Shown here: positions 8,032-15,827 of the stretch, piece by piece
Numbering within the stretch: the first letter of the stretch is position 1
Layout of the letters: each line of letters opens with the position of its first letter
DNA from: CALBPI01 sp038524795
Lineage (GTDB): Bacteria > Pseudomonadota > Gammaproteobacteria > Steroidobacterales > Woeseiaceae
NCBI GenBank assembly: GCA_038524795.1
Contig: JBCBIJ010000003.1
Location: 124,001-188,000, forward strand
DNA: 64,000 nt
Reading direction: 5' to 3'
Translations under genes and position numbers: made by a program
Notes under the pieces: model-generated
Told to the model about the DNA's origin: nothing
Database searches by the model: none
Seen by the model: the letters and a program-made list of their open reading frames with translations, nothing else

Positions 8032-8133
8032 GCATAACGCCGGGGCTCAGCAGCGATTGACGCAGACGGGGCTTTGGCGGCAGCCAAAGAACCGGCTGGG
8101 TCAATCGTCTACTGCAGTGACTGGTTATATGGC
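8032..8133 (-). repeat. attC recombination site 1 (after the DUF5677-like gene)
   Basis: On the minus strand R'' is GCCATATAAC (8133-8124) and R' is GTTATGC (8038-8032). Between them lie inverted boxes CAGTAGACGATTGAC and GTCAATCGCTGCTG with an inner GGTTCTTTGGC/GCCAAAGCC hairpin. It shares CACTGCAG-AGACG and GCTGAGCCCCGGCG with attC 2, so both probably come from the same integron lineage. Confidence 0.85.
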
Positions 8134-8206
8134 GAGTAGCTCGAGATGCTGCCTAAAGGAAAGACAAGAGCGCTACGCTCTCGCGTTGACTCGAATGATG
8201 ACGGCT

Positions 8207-9040
8207 TCATTGATCGTCCCCTTCATCGGCGGGCAAGACGCAGCCGATTGCCTCGTCTTGTGCAGCCTTTACTCGGCGAACGATCTTGTCGACCGTATCG
8301 TCATTCGCTAGCACGATTGCCGATTGCCCCAAAGATGCCCCATGAGTAAGAAGCAGCTTGTATACATTCTCGCGAGTATGATGCTCGAATTCTTCAGGGC
8401 TTTGCGGATGCCCGAGGGCTGTTCCACCAATTTGCGCACAAATGCTATACACAGTTCCGTGTAGGACTTCTGACGAGAATCGGTAGTTTTCAAACGCGCA
8501 ACAGAGCATCGTCGTTACCTTTGTGCCGAAGCGTTTCTCAATCGAGTCGAGGCGGTCAGAGAGACTCACGTCCGTCCAATGCCTCATTTCCTTGCCCGAT
8601 CTTCTCGTGAATCTATCAATGGCCCGCCGATTGTCGGGCCTGCTACTGATCTCGTCGAAACTCGCATTTCTGATACTCATAGTGACCGAGCCTGCTTGAA
8701 CGTCTCGCTTCAGATCTCTAGCAAGCTTGCTCTTGGCGTGATCGATCATGTCTTGTACGACAGAACGATCAGAAGCGTACAAATAGAGCACATTAGTAAG
8801 GGTTTCAAAAATGGCGCGTGCAATAATTGCGCAATCCCGAAGACGTTTGCGATTCGCTAACTCAGTAAGTGACTTCCCGGAGCTTTGAATCCCGAAACAG
8901 AGTGACTTTGCGATCGGCACAGCGACGTCCTCATCACTGTCTTGTCCGTATACGGCATCGGCAAAAGCTTGTAACTGCTCTTCGAACGAGCAAATTAGGA
9001 TGCGGCCCTTCTCAGTCGAGTCCAGGGTCTTGTCTTGCAC
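8207..9040 (-). CDS. DUF5677-like protein of unknown function (integron cassette)
   Basis: A 277-residue soluble, mostly helical protein. The segment RDCAIIARAIFETLTNVLYL (about residues 66-85) and the later SSEVLHGTVYS with its conserved-looking histidine recall the DUF5677 family; this is a resemblance, not a database match. No signal peptide or membrane segment is seen. Translation starts at GTG 9040 behind AGGGAAG; the frame upstream is closed by a nearby stop. It is the first cassette of the array, with 120 bp between the cassette boundary at 9170 and its start codon. About 70 bp of untranslated sequence, containing a small AGAGCG-CTACGCTCT hairpin, separate its stop from attC 1. The biochemical role is unknown. 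Confidence 0.7.
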   Translation of the reverse strand: MQDKTLDSTEKGRILICSFEEQLQAFADAVYGQDSDEDVAVPIAKSLCFGIQSSGKSLTELANRKRLRDCAIIARAIFETLTNVLYLYASDRSVVQDMIDHAKSKLARDLKRDVQAGSVTMSIRNASFDEISSRPDNRRAIDRFTRRSGKEMRHWTDVSLSDRLDSIEKRFGTKVTTMLCCAFENYRFSSEVLHGTVYSICAQIGGTALGHPQSPEEFEHHTRENVYKLLLTHGASLGQSAIVLANDDTVDKIVRRVKAAQDEAIGCVLPADEGDDQ

Positions 9041-9160
9041 GTGTCTTCCCTACATCAGGCGGTCGGCACAGCCCCAGCCACATATTGAATAGCGCGTGAC
9101 CGTTAGTCTTGCTGAGACGAGCGGAACCACAGGTTGGTGGAGAATCGAGCGGTTCCGGTA

Positions 9161-9170
9161 GCCATATAAC
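9161..9170 (-). other. Integron cassette boundary (attI- or R'-like core)
   Basis: Minus-strand GTTATATGGC marks the left end (in cassette sense) of the first cassette; it is the exact reverse complement of that cassette's own attC R'' core. The sequence on the far side (AATCAGTT) lacks the attC L' box seen in the other three sites, so this may be an old attI-like or secondary insertion site. Confidence 0.5.
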
Positions 9171-9214
9171 AACTGATTCTATTTCGCAGGTAAATTCGCC
9201 ACGAGATCGTTTTC

Positions 9215-9297
9215 ACGCACTGTCGCCGCTGACGCAGGTAAGCCAATTCGTAACGCACTGTCGCCGCTGATGCAGGTGAGCCAATTCGTAACGCATT
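9215..9297. repeat. 38-bp tandem duplication
   Basis: Two consecutive 38-bp units (9215-9252 and 9253-9290) differ at only two positions and are followed by the first 7 bases of a third (9291-9297, one mismatch). Each unit begins ACGCACTGTCGCCGCTGA and ends CCAATTCGTA. A more degenerate CAGGTAAATTCG lies just before. It is adjacent to the cassette array, and no function is evident. Confidence 0.75.
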
Positions 9298-9576
9298 GAT
9301 TTGACCCCTTCGTCGTAGCTTTGGTGGTTACGCTGCTTGGGAGAATTACGCGCGTGGAACGTAGTTGCAAACGGTGTACTTGTGCAGTGATATCACGCCA
9401 TCTATTACTACTGTCACGGATCGAGCAGCTATCTCATCGAGCTGCGCCTATTCTTCCGCCTGATGCACCGCCTCGATTCTCTTGCAATGCCGCGACAAGC
9501 GTGACAACTCGCCGCGCCGAGGCCCGCGCCAGAACCGAGAGAGATACGGCTAGCTAGTACTAGTACTCACCGCTCA
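9298..9576. other. Non-coding stretch downstream of glpK
   Basis: Short open frames exist on both strands but none has a convincing start, ribosome-binding site or recognisable product, and no integrase remnant is seen. Small self-complementary motifs (CTAGCTAGTACTAGTAC near 9550-9566) precede the glpK stop codon. I see no clear terminator with a T-tract for glpK. Confidence 0.5.
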
Positions 9577-11055
9577 TCACCGCACCCGCGCAACAGCATC
9601 ACGCCACGCCGCGGTAAGCGAATCCGCTTCCTGCTCCGGCAACTGCGGCGCAAACGCAGCATCGCGCTGCCAAGCACCAGACAACGCATCGAGCGAATCA
9701 AACACCCCCGCCTGCAGGCCAGCCAGCGCCGCGGCGCCCAGCACCGTCGACTCCGTCTGCTGCGGTCGCTCGATGTGGCTGCGCGTGACGTCGGCCAGGA
9801 ACTGCAGAAACCAGTCGTTCGCCACCATGCCGCCGTCAACGCGAATCTCGGCGGGCGTGACACCGTCCTCTCGAATGGCACCCACGAGGTCCCAGGTCTG
9901 CAGCGCCACTGATTGCAACGTGGCCGTGACCAGCGCCTCACGACCGCTGCCGCGAGTGAGCCCGAGCACGGCACCGCGCGCGTCCGGGTCCCAGTAAGGC
10001 GCACCAAGCCCCGTAAAGGCCGGCACGACGATGACGTCGCGTTCGATGCCGTGCGCCTCGGCGATTCGTCCACTTTCGGGCGCGTTGTCGATGACCTTAA
10101 GCGCGTCGCGCAGCCACTGGATCGCCGAGCCCGCGATAAAGATGCTGCCCTCGAGCGCATAGGTAACCACGCCGTCGAGCCGGTAACCTACCGTGGACAA
10201 CAACTGGTTCTTTGAGCGCAGCAGCGTATCGCCCGTGTTGCTGATCACAAAGCAGCCCGTCCCGTAGGTGCTCTTGGTCATGCCCGGCGCAAAGCAGGCC
10301 TGCCCGATCAAGGCGGCCTGCTGGTCGCCGGCAATACCGCGTACGGGAATCGGCGCACCGAACAGGCTCGGTGCCGTGGCGCCAAACTCCGCGGCGCAGT
10401 CGCACACCTCAGGCAGCAGTGCACGCGGCACGCCGAAGATCTGAAGCAAGTCGTCATCCCAACGTTGCGCCGAGATATCGAACAAGGCTGTGCGCGACGC
10501 GTTCGTGGCGTCGGTCGCGTGCACCTCGCCGTCCGTGAGGCGCCACAACAGGAAGGTGTCAATGGTCCCGAATGCGAGCTCGCCGGCCTCGGCGCGCGCA
10601 CGGGCGCCCTCGACATGGTCCAGCAACCAGCCAATCTTCGTCGCCGAAAAATAGGGATCGAGCCGCAGGCCCGTGCGCTCGGTGACGATCGCGCCGTGCC
10701 CAGCGGCCTCAAGCGTACGGCAGTGCTCAGCCGTACGCCGGTCCTGCCAAACGATGGCCTTCGCGATGGGCTTGCCCGTCGCGCGATCCCAGATCACGGT
10801 GGTCTCGCGCTGGTTCGTGATCCCGATGCCTGCGATCTGGCTGGCCTCGATACCCACCTCCGCCATGGCCTCGCGACAGACGGCCACAACACCGTCCCAG
10901 ATCTCGTCGGCGTCGTGCTCCACCCAGCCCGACTTCGGGAAGTGCTGGCTGAATTCGCGCTGAGCGCTGGCAACAGGCGCCAGTGCCGCGTCATAGACCA
11001 CCGCGCGAGAACTTGTGGTGCCCTGATCAATGGCCAGTAGGAAGGATGCGCTCAC
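9577..11055 (-). CDS. glpK: Glycerol kinase
   Basis: A 492-residue FGGY-family kinase converting glycerol and ATP to sn-glycerol-3-phosphate in the cytoplasm. The N-terminal ATP-binding fold starts LLAIDQGTTSSRAVVYD. FGGY motifs follow: NQRETTVIWDRATGKP, GIAGDQQAALIGQACF with the catalytic Asp of the GDQ motif, STYGTGCF and the C-terminal RVDGGMVANDWFLQ. Length is usual for the family. The GTG start at 11055 overlaps the stop of the upstream thioesterase by 2 bases (TCGTGAGC), so the two are probably translated together. No glpF, glpD or glpR is next to it, so this copy is isolated from a classical glp operon. Confidence 0.95.
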   Translation of the reverse strand: MSASFLLAIDQGTTSSRAVVYDAALAPVASAQREFSQHFPKSGWVEHDADEIWDGVVAVCREAMAEVGIEASQIAGIGITNQRETTVIWDRATGKPIAKAIVWQDRRTAEHCRTLEAAGHGAIVTERTGLRLDPYFSATKIGWLLDHVEGARARAEAGELAFGTIDTFLLWRLTDGEVHATDATNASRTALFDISAQRWDDDLLQIFGVPRALLPEVCDCAAEFGATAPSLFGAPIPVRGIAGDQQAALIGQACFAPGMTKSTYGTGCFVISNTGDTLLRSKNQLLSTVGYRLDGVVTYALEGSIFIAGSAIQWLRDALKVIDNAPESGRIAEAHGIERDVIVVPAFTGLGAPYWDPDARGAVLGLTRGSGREALVTATLQSVALQTWDLVGAIREDGVTPAEIRVDGGMVANDWFLQFLADVTRSHIERPQQTESTVLGAAALAGLQAGVFDSLDALSGAWQRDAAFAPQLPEQEADSLTAAWRDAVARVR

Positions 11056-11585
11056 GATGGGTCTCCTGTGGTTGCGGGGCCGAGCGGCCGCGCGACTTTA
11101 ATCTGCTGGCCTGTGGCTTCGGGCCAGTCGCCCCTGACGGCCGAGGCCGGGTGCGCCGCAATGCCCTGGATGAGTCGTTCGGGCCAGGGCGCCACGCGCC
11201 GTGTGCCGAGATCGACATGGAGGTGCAGCCACTCGCAGGTCGCGCTCAGCGCGCCTGTCGCCGCATCAAACAGGTACTGAAACTGGTGCAGCCGCTTGTC
11301 GTCCCAGGCAAGTATCCGCGCACACACGACGTAGCCCTCGTCGGCTATGAGTTCCTTGAGATAGCGGATGTGTGCCTCGACGGCGAAGGTCGAGCTGCCC
11401 GTATCATCTCGGTATTCATCGCTCAGGCCGAAACCGTGCCACAGCGCGTCGATACCGTAGTCGAACGCCAGCATGTAGTAGGCGACGTTCATGTGATTGT
11501 TGACGTCGATCCACTCGGGCAACACGGTGCCCTCGTAGACGACGGGCGCCATGCACGCGTCAAGCGTCAGCTTGCGATCCGACAT
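11052..11585 (-). CDS. Hot-dog fold acyl-CoA thioesterase (4HBT type)
   Basis: A 177-residue single hot-dog domain. The conserved substrate-site segment EWIDVNNHMNVAYYMLAFDYG (Asp-x-x-x-His-Met-Asn) near residues 24-44 and FAVEAHIRYLKEL match the 4-hydroxybenzoyl-CoA thioesterase/YbgC-like superfamily, which hydrolyses acyl-CoA thioesters in the cytoplasm. The start at 11585 follows GGAGGGGGC. It is upstream of and translationally linked to glpK (overlapping stop/start). The acyl substrate is not predictable; relatives in carnitine and choline catabolism act on betainyl-CoA-type thioesters. The C-terminal ~50 residues extend beyond the core fold. Confidence 0.8.
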   Translation of the reverse strand: MSDRKLTLDACMAPVVYEGTVLPEWIDVNNHMNVAYYMLAFDYGIDALWHGFGLSDEYRDDTGSSTFAVEAHIRYLKELIADEGYVVCARILAWDDKRLHQFQYLFDAATGALSATCEWLHLHVDLGTRRVAPWPERLIQGIAAHPASAVRGDWPEATGQQIKVARPLGPATTGDPS

Positions 11586-11659
11586 GCCCCCTCCACCTGC
11601 GCCAAGCCGCGCATGAGTGTGTGATACTCACCCGCCGATCTCAAGCCACACGAACCCCC

Positions 11660-12610
11660 ATGCCCTCACGCCGCTTTCGAATCCGATACCTGTTCGTCGC
11701 GCTCTTCCTCGCCGCAACCGCGGTTGTGGTGATTGCCTACGTACCCGAACGCAGCGTCGCGGAGCTCGCCGACTGGCAAACGCCAGCGTCGCGGTTCGTC
11801 GATGTGGACGGCATGCGCGTGCACTACCGCCGCGAAGGCCCGGCCAATGCGCCCACGATCGTTCTGCTGCACGGCACGGCGGCGTCGCTGCACACCTGGG
11901 ACGGCTGGGTCGAGGCACTCTCAGCGGACTTTGACGTGGTCCGAATGGACTTGCCGGGCTTTGGACTCACGGGGCCGCATGCCCGTGCCGACTACCGGAT
12001 CGCGAGCTACGCGGACTTCGTCGAGGACGTGGCAGACGCCCTGGGGCTCGAGACCTTTGCGCTCGTGGGCAACTCGCTGGGCGGCAACATCTCGTGGCAG
12101 TTCGCGGCCACGCGACCGGAGCGTGTGTCGTCGCTGATTCTCATCGACCCCAGCGGTCTGCCGCCCGAATCACCTCGCGAACCGTCGCTCGTATTTCGAC
12201 TGGCGAGCACGCCCGTTCTGCGCAACGCGCTGACGCTGTTCGCGCCCAACGCGCTCTACGAGGACAGCCTGCTCGAGGTCTACGCCGACGACAGCAAAGT
12301 CACGCCAGAGCTCATTCGGCGCTACCGCGAGTTGTCGCTGCGGGAAGGCAATCGGCAGGCCTTCGTGGACCGCACCTTGCAGTACGAGACCAGCGATCCG
12401 AGCCAGCTCGCGGACATCGCCGCACCAACACTGATTCTCTGGGGCGCCCAGGACGTGTGGATTCCCGTCGAGGACGCGGCACGGTTTGAAGCCGGCATCG
12501 CCGATTCGCGGGTGATCATTTACCCGGACCTCGGGCACATCCCCATGGAAGAGGCGCCGGCACGCACGGCTGCCGATGCGCGCGCGTTTCTCGAGTCGCT
12601 CGCGGACTGA
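11660..12610 (+). CDS. Membrane-anchored alpha/beta hydrolase
   Basis: A 316-residue alpha/beta-hydrolase-fold enzyme with an N-terminal hydrophobic anchor (about residues 8-27, YLFVALFLAATAVVVIAYV). The oxyanion-hole segment is LLHGTAAS, the nucleophile elbow is GNSLGG, the acid is Asp in LWGAQDVWIP and the histidine is in LGHIPMEE. The start is the ATG at 11660 (MPSRRF); 13 further upstream codons are open but lack a ribosome-binding site. The likely activity is ester or similar hydrolysis at the membrane, but the substrate is unknown. It is divergent from the thioesterase-glpK pair and convergent with a DUF4442 gene. Confidence 0.85.
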   Translation: MPSRRFRIRYLFVALFLAATAVVVIAYVPERSVAELADWQTPASRFVDVDGMRVHYRREGPANAPTIVLLHGTAASLHTWDGWVEALSADFDVVRMDLPGFGLTGPHARADYRIASYADFVEDVADALGLETFALVGNSLGGNISWQFAATRPERVSSLILIDPSGLPPESPREPSLVFRLASTPVLRNALTLFAPNALYEDSLLEVYADDSKVTPELIRRYRELSLREGNRQAFVDRTLQYETSDPSQLADIAAPTLILWGAQDVWIPVEDAARFEAGIADSRVIIYPDLGHIPMEEAPARTAADARAFLESLAD

Positions 12611-12614
12611 CGCC

Positions 12615-13085
12615 CTAGCGCTTTTTCGGCGACACGTACATCGGTACCGTCGCCTCGGCCACGACCTGCCCTTTAGTGTCCTTGACCACGAGCTCGAGCG
12701 GCACATCCTGCGTCTCGCGCCAGTCGTAATCGTCGATGCGGCAGCTGGCTGTAACATCCGTTTCCGCCTTGCCCAGGTAGCGGATATTCATGCCCTTCGG
12801 AATCCAGCGCATGTCTGCGGGTATGCTGACTTCCATTAACGTGCCCGCGACGAGCTCGCAGAGGTTGGCCATGGCGATCGCGTGTACGGTGCCCAGGTGG
12901 TTGGTGACCTTGCGACGTTTGCGCAAATACGCCTCACCAAACCCCGGTTCAAGCGTCGTAAAGCGCGCCCCGATGCTGCCGAAGTATGGCGCCTTGAGAC
13001 TCACTGCGCGCGAAAACAGCCACAAGCCGAAGGGCTTGTCGCGCAGTTTTTCGAGCGTGGCGTGGGTGGCGTTGCGAGTCGGCAT
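12615..13085 (-). CDS. DUF4442 hot-dog fold protein (thioesterase-like)
   Basis: A 156-residue protein matching the DUF4442/PaaI-like hot-dog group. The segment RRKVTNHLGTVHAIAMANLCELVAG (about residues 58-82) contains the conserved Asn-His-x-x-x-x-H-x-x-x-x-x-N pattern of the family. The start at 13085 (MPTRN) has GGAGG 6 nt upstream; a longer frame from 13103 lacks a site. Members are thought to bind or hydrolyse acyl-CoA. It lies 4 bp from the convergent alpha/beta hydrolase and is divergent from the quinone oxidoreductase. Confidence 0.8.
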   Translation of the reverse strand: MPTRNATHATLEKLRDKPFGLWLFSRAVSLKAPYFGSIGARFTTLEPGFGEAYLRKRRKVTNHLGTVHAIAMANLCELVAGTLMEVSIPADMRWIPKGMNIRYLGKAETDVTASCRIDDYDWRETQDVPLELVVKDTKGQVVAEATVPMYVSPKKR

Positions 13086-13162
13086 CCGGAGCCTCCAAAA
13101 CAAGTCGCGCCGACTATAGCTGAAGTCGCACCACAGGCGTTGCCGTCGGCTACACTAGGGCT

Positions 13163-14155
13163 ATGACAGAGACCATGCGCGTTGCCGAGATTTCCACCCC
13201 GGGCGGCCCCGAAGTGCTGGTTGCCGGCACACGTCCTGTGCCCGAACCGGGACCCGACGAGGTCCTGGTCCGCGTTGCTGCGGCGGGCGTCAATCGACCC
13301 GACTGCCTGCAACGCGCGGGGCTGTACCCGGCGCCACCCGGTGCCAGCGATTTGCCCGGCCTTGAAGTCGCTGGCGAAATCGCGGCAACGGGCAGCAACG
13401 TCACCCGTTGGCAGCCCGGCGACATCGTCTGCGCGCTGACGCACGGTGGCGGCTACGCGGAGTTCGTTCGCGTCCATGCCGGCAGCTGTCTGCCGGTGCC
13501 GGAGCGATTGACGCCGGCGCAGGCTGCGGCGCTGCCCGAAACCACGTTCACGGTGTACTTCAATGTCTGGATGCGGGCGGGTTTGAAACCGGGCGACAGC
13601 TTGCTGATTCACGGCGGGTCAAGCGGTATCGGCACAACCGCGATTCAGTTCGCGAAGGCACTGGGCCACGACGTCGTTGTCACGGCGGGCAGCGAGGAGA
13701 AGTGCACGTTCTGCCGTGAGCTCGGTGCCGACCTCGCAATCAACTACCGCGAAGGCGACTGGCGCGACACGCTTACCGAAGCGCGCCCCGATGGCGTCGA
13801 TGTCATTCTCGACATGGTTGCTGGGCCCTACACACAGAAGAATATCGACAGCCTGCGCACCGATGGGCGCTACGCTCTCATCGCACTGGTGGGCGGCGCC
13901 GTCGCTGACGGCGTCAGCATGGCCAGTGTGTTGCGCAAACGGCTAACCATCACGGGATCGACGCTGCGCCCGCAGCCCGATTCGGTGAAGGCCGACATCG
14001 CCACAAATCTCGAGCGCGATCTTTGGCCGCTCGTCAGCGTGGGCAGTATGACGCCCGTGATCCACGCTGAGTTTCCGCTGGCACAAGCTGCCGAGGCGCA
14101 CGCGCTCATGGAGCGCGGCGAGCACATGGGCAAAATCGTTTTGACCGTCGACTGA
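13163..14155 (+). CDS. NAD(P)H quinone oxidoreductase (PIG3/QOR family)
   Basis: A 330-residue zinc-independent medium-chain dehydrogenase/reductase. The GroES-like N-terminal domain carries VRVAAAGVNRPDCLQRAGLYP and the NADPH-binding domain has GGSSGIGTTAIQFAKALG; there is no zinc-ligand cysteine cluster. It matches the PIG3/TP53I3-like quinone reductase group (AxxVNRxDxxQRxGxYP). It reduces quinones with NADPH in the cytoplasm. It starts at 13163 after an AGGG at 5-nt spacing. The next gene begins 13 bp downstream, probably in the same transcript. Confidence 0.9.
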   Translation: MTETMRVAEISTPGGPEVLVAGTRPVPEPGPDEVLVRVAAAGVNRPDCLQRAGLYPAPPGASDLPGLEVAGEIAATGSNVTRWQPGDIVCALTHGGGYAEFVRVHAGSCLPVPERLTPAQAAALPETTFTVYFNVWMRAGLKPGDSLLIHGGSSGIGTTAIQFAKALGHDVVVTAGSEEKCTFCRELGADLAINYREGDWRDTLTEARPDGVDVILDMVAGPYTQKNIDSLRTDGRYALIALVGGAVADGVSMASVLRKRLTITGSTLRPQPDSVKADIATNLERDLWPLVSVGSMTPVIHAEFPLAQAAEAHALMERGEHMGKIVLTVD

Positions 14156-14168
14156 ACGGAGCACCTGG

Positions 14169-14747
14169 ATGGACGCATTGCTAATCGTCGTTGCCGCACT
14201 GCTCGTGCTGGCTGTCGTGGGCTGGATCATGCTGCTGGGCAGCCGCAGCCACACGAATCCGCACATCACCGTGGGCCGGCGCCTGCCGAGTTTTGTGTGC
14301 AAGCGCGAAGACGGCAGCACCGTGTCGAGCGACGAGCTCGTCGGCAGCCGCAGTGTACTCGTGTTCGTGCGCGGCAGCTGGTGCCCGTTTTGCTCGACGC
14401 AGGTGCAGGCGCTGACTTACCACTACCGCAAAATCACGCAGGACGGCGGCAAGCTCATCATCGTCACGCGCACACCGCTGGACACCACGCGCCGCGTCGC
14501 CGATCAATTCAACGTGGAGTTTGAGTTCTGGCTCGACGAAAACCTTGAGGCTGCGACGGGACTCGAGCTTGTCGACGACGAAGACATCCCGGAGCGCTTC
14601 CAGGGTGAGTTTGGCCGACGCACGATTCTGCCGACGGTCATCGTTACCGACTCCGACAACATCATCCGATACAGCTACCGCTCTTCGAAGCCGTCAGACC
14701 GACCCGAACCGCAACGGTTCATGTCGGTGTTCGAAGCGATCAGCTAG
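14169..14747 (+). CDS. Membrane-anchored thioredoxin-fold (AhpC/TSA-type) protein
   Basis: A 192-residue protein with an N-terminal transmembrane helix (residues 3-24, ALLIVVAALLVLAVVGWIML) and a thioredoxin-fold domain of the peroxiredoxin/AhpC-TSA type. The active-site motif is RGSWCPFCSTQ (Cys-x-x-Cys) after the strand VLVFV, and the cis-Pro region is RRTILPTVIV. WCPFC is typical of bacterioferritin-comigratory-like redoxins. It could reduce peroxides or disulfides at the periplasmic face. It follows the quinone reductase at 13 bp, so the pair may be co-expressed. Distinguishing peroxiredoxin from a thiol:disulfide reductase is not possible from sequence alone. Confidence 0.8.
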   Translation: MDALLIVVAALLVLAVVGWIMLLGSRSHTNPHITVGRRLPSFVCKREDGSTVSSDELVGSRSVLVFVRGSWCPFCSTQVQALTYHYRKITQDGGKLIIVTRTPLDTTRRVADQFNVEFEFWLDENLEAATGLELVDDEDIPERFQGEFGRRTILPTVIVTDSDNIIRYSYRSSKPSDRPEPQRFMSVFEAIS

Positions 14748-14755
14748 AGCCAGAC

Positions 14756-15802
14756 TCAGTCGCCCTCAATGAGGGCGCGGGCCATCGTGTCCGCGATGAC
14801 GTTCGTGGGGCGTTGTTCGCGGTCCGACTGCGCGAAGATGTCGGCCAGGCGATCACCGATGGCCGCCACGCGGGCGTCAACATCGGCGTCCGTATACCCA
14901 CCCTCGTACTCAAGCGCCACGTTGACGATGCCACCCGCGTTGATGACGTAGTCAGGCGCGTAGAGGATGCCCGCATCAAACAGCCGCTGGCCGTCCTCAT
15001 CGGTGGCCAGCTGATTGTTTGCAGCACCCGCGATAATGGTCGCCTTGAGGCGCGGAATGCTCTCGGCATCAAGCACAGCGCCCAACGCACAGGGCGCCAC
15101 AATATCGGCATCGGTGAACAGGATGTCTTCGAGCGAGGCGGCCTCCGCGCCCAGTTCCTCGCAGGCCTGGGCGACGCGCGCGCCGTTGATGTCGGCCACG
15201 GTCAGGCGGGCACCGGCTTGCGCCAGCGACCGGGCCAGGTTCATACCCACATTACCCACGCCCTGCACGGCCACGTGCACCCCTTCGAGCGAATCACTAT
15301 CACGCTGGTGGCGAACGGCCGCGCGAAGACCTGCGAACACGCCGTCGGCCGTCTTCGGTGACGGGTCTCCGCCTGCGCTGCCGCCCGTGCTGGGCAAACC
15401 CGCGACGTGGCGCGTCTGCGTGGCGATCACCTGCATCGCCGGGACACTCATACCGACATCCTCGGCCGTGATGTAGTCGCCATGCAGCGTTTCGACGAAC
15501 TGGCCGAACGACTCGAGCAGGGGGTCGGTGAGCTGCCGGTCTTCAGGCGCTAGGATGACAGCCTTGCCGCCACCCAGCGAGAGCCCGGCCATCGCGTTCT
15601 TGTAGCTCATGCCCTGCGAGAGCCGCAGGACATCGGTCAGTGCCGCCGTGTCGTCGTCGTAGTGCCAGAAACGGCACCCACCGGCCGCTGGACCCAACGC
15701 CGTGGAGTGAATCGCGATGATCGCGCGCAGGCCCGATACGGGATCGCTGCAATGCAGGACCCGCTCATGCTGCGCCCAGGCAGCATTGTCGAACACGCTC
15801 AT
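14756..15802 (-). CDS. ldh: Leucine (branched-chain amino acid) dehydrogenase
   Basis: A 348-residue Glu/Leu/Phe/Val dehydrogenase. It deaminates leucine, valine and isoleucine to 2-oxoacids with NAD+. The catalytic lysines fall at the classical positions K68 (MSYKNAMAG) and K80 (LGGGKAVI), with GGCR in the substrate loop and the NAD-binding VQGVGNVGMNLA. The start at 15802 (MSVFDNA) is chosen over an upstream open frame that overlaps trxB. Its products are the substrates of the branched-chain 2-oxoacid dehydrogenase encoded at 22.1-25.6 kb, so the two loci probably work together. It lies 25 bp downstream of trxB on the same strand. Confidence 0.9.
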   Translation of the reverse strand: MSVFDNAAWAQHERVLHCSDPVSGLRAIIAIHSTALGPAAGGCRFWHYDDDTAALTDVLRLSQGMSYKNAMAGLSLGGGKAVILAPEDRQLTDPLLESFGQFVETLHGDYITAEDVGMSVPAMQVIATQTRHVAGLPSTGGSAGGDPSPKTADGVFAGLRAAVRHQRDSDSLEGVHVAVQGVGNVGMNLARSLAQAGARLTVADINGARVAQACEELGAEAASLEDILFTDADIVAPCALGAVLDAESIPRLKATIIAGAANNQLATDEDGQRLFDAGILYAPDYVINAGGIVNVALEYEGGYTDADVDARVAAIGDRLADIFAQSDREQRPTNVIADTMARALIEGD

Positions 15803-15827
15803 TGTCAGAGTCCCCGTGGTGGGTTGC

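Larger units (their letters stand above)
5423..9170 (-). mobile_element. Integron gene-cassette array lacking an integrase (CALIN)
   Basis: Three minus-strand genes, each preceded by its own ribosome-binding site and followed by an attC-like imperfect palindrome, are arranged head to tail. For the right-hand cassette the start sequence (GTTATATGGC on the minus strand, 9170-9161) is the exact reverse complement of its own attC R'' core (GCCATATAAC, 8133-8124), as expected if it once circularised. For the middle cassette the same relation holds with one mismatch. No integron integrase gene is found on either side; glpK begins at 9577 and the acylase ends at 5166. Base composition is visibly more AT-rich than the flanks. 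By definition this is a cluster of attC sites lacking an integrase. Confidence 0.75.

Noticed and set aside
5516..9040. Complete Gabija or PARIS defence system
   Set aside because: No UvrD-like helicase (GajB) and no AriB-like partner are encoded; only the ATPase-TOPRIM protein resembles such systems.
9171..9576. Remnant of an integron integrase next to the cassette array
   Set aside because: No frame shows tyrosine-recombinase motifs; the short frames present are low-complexity and lack starts.
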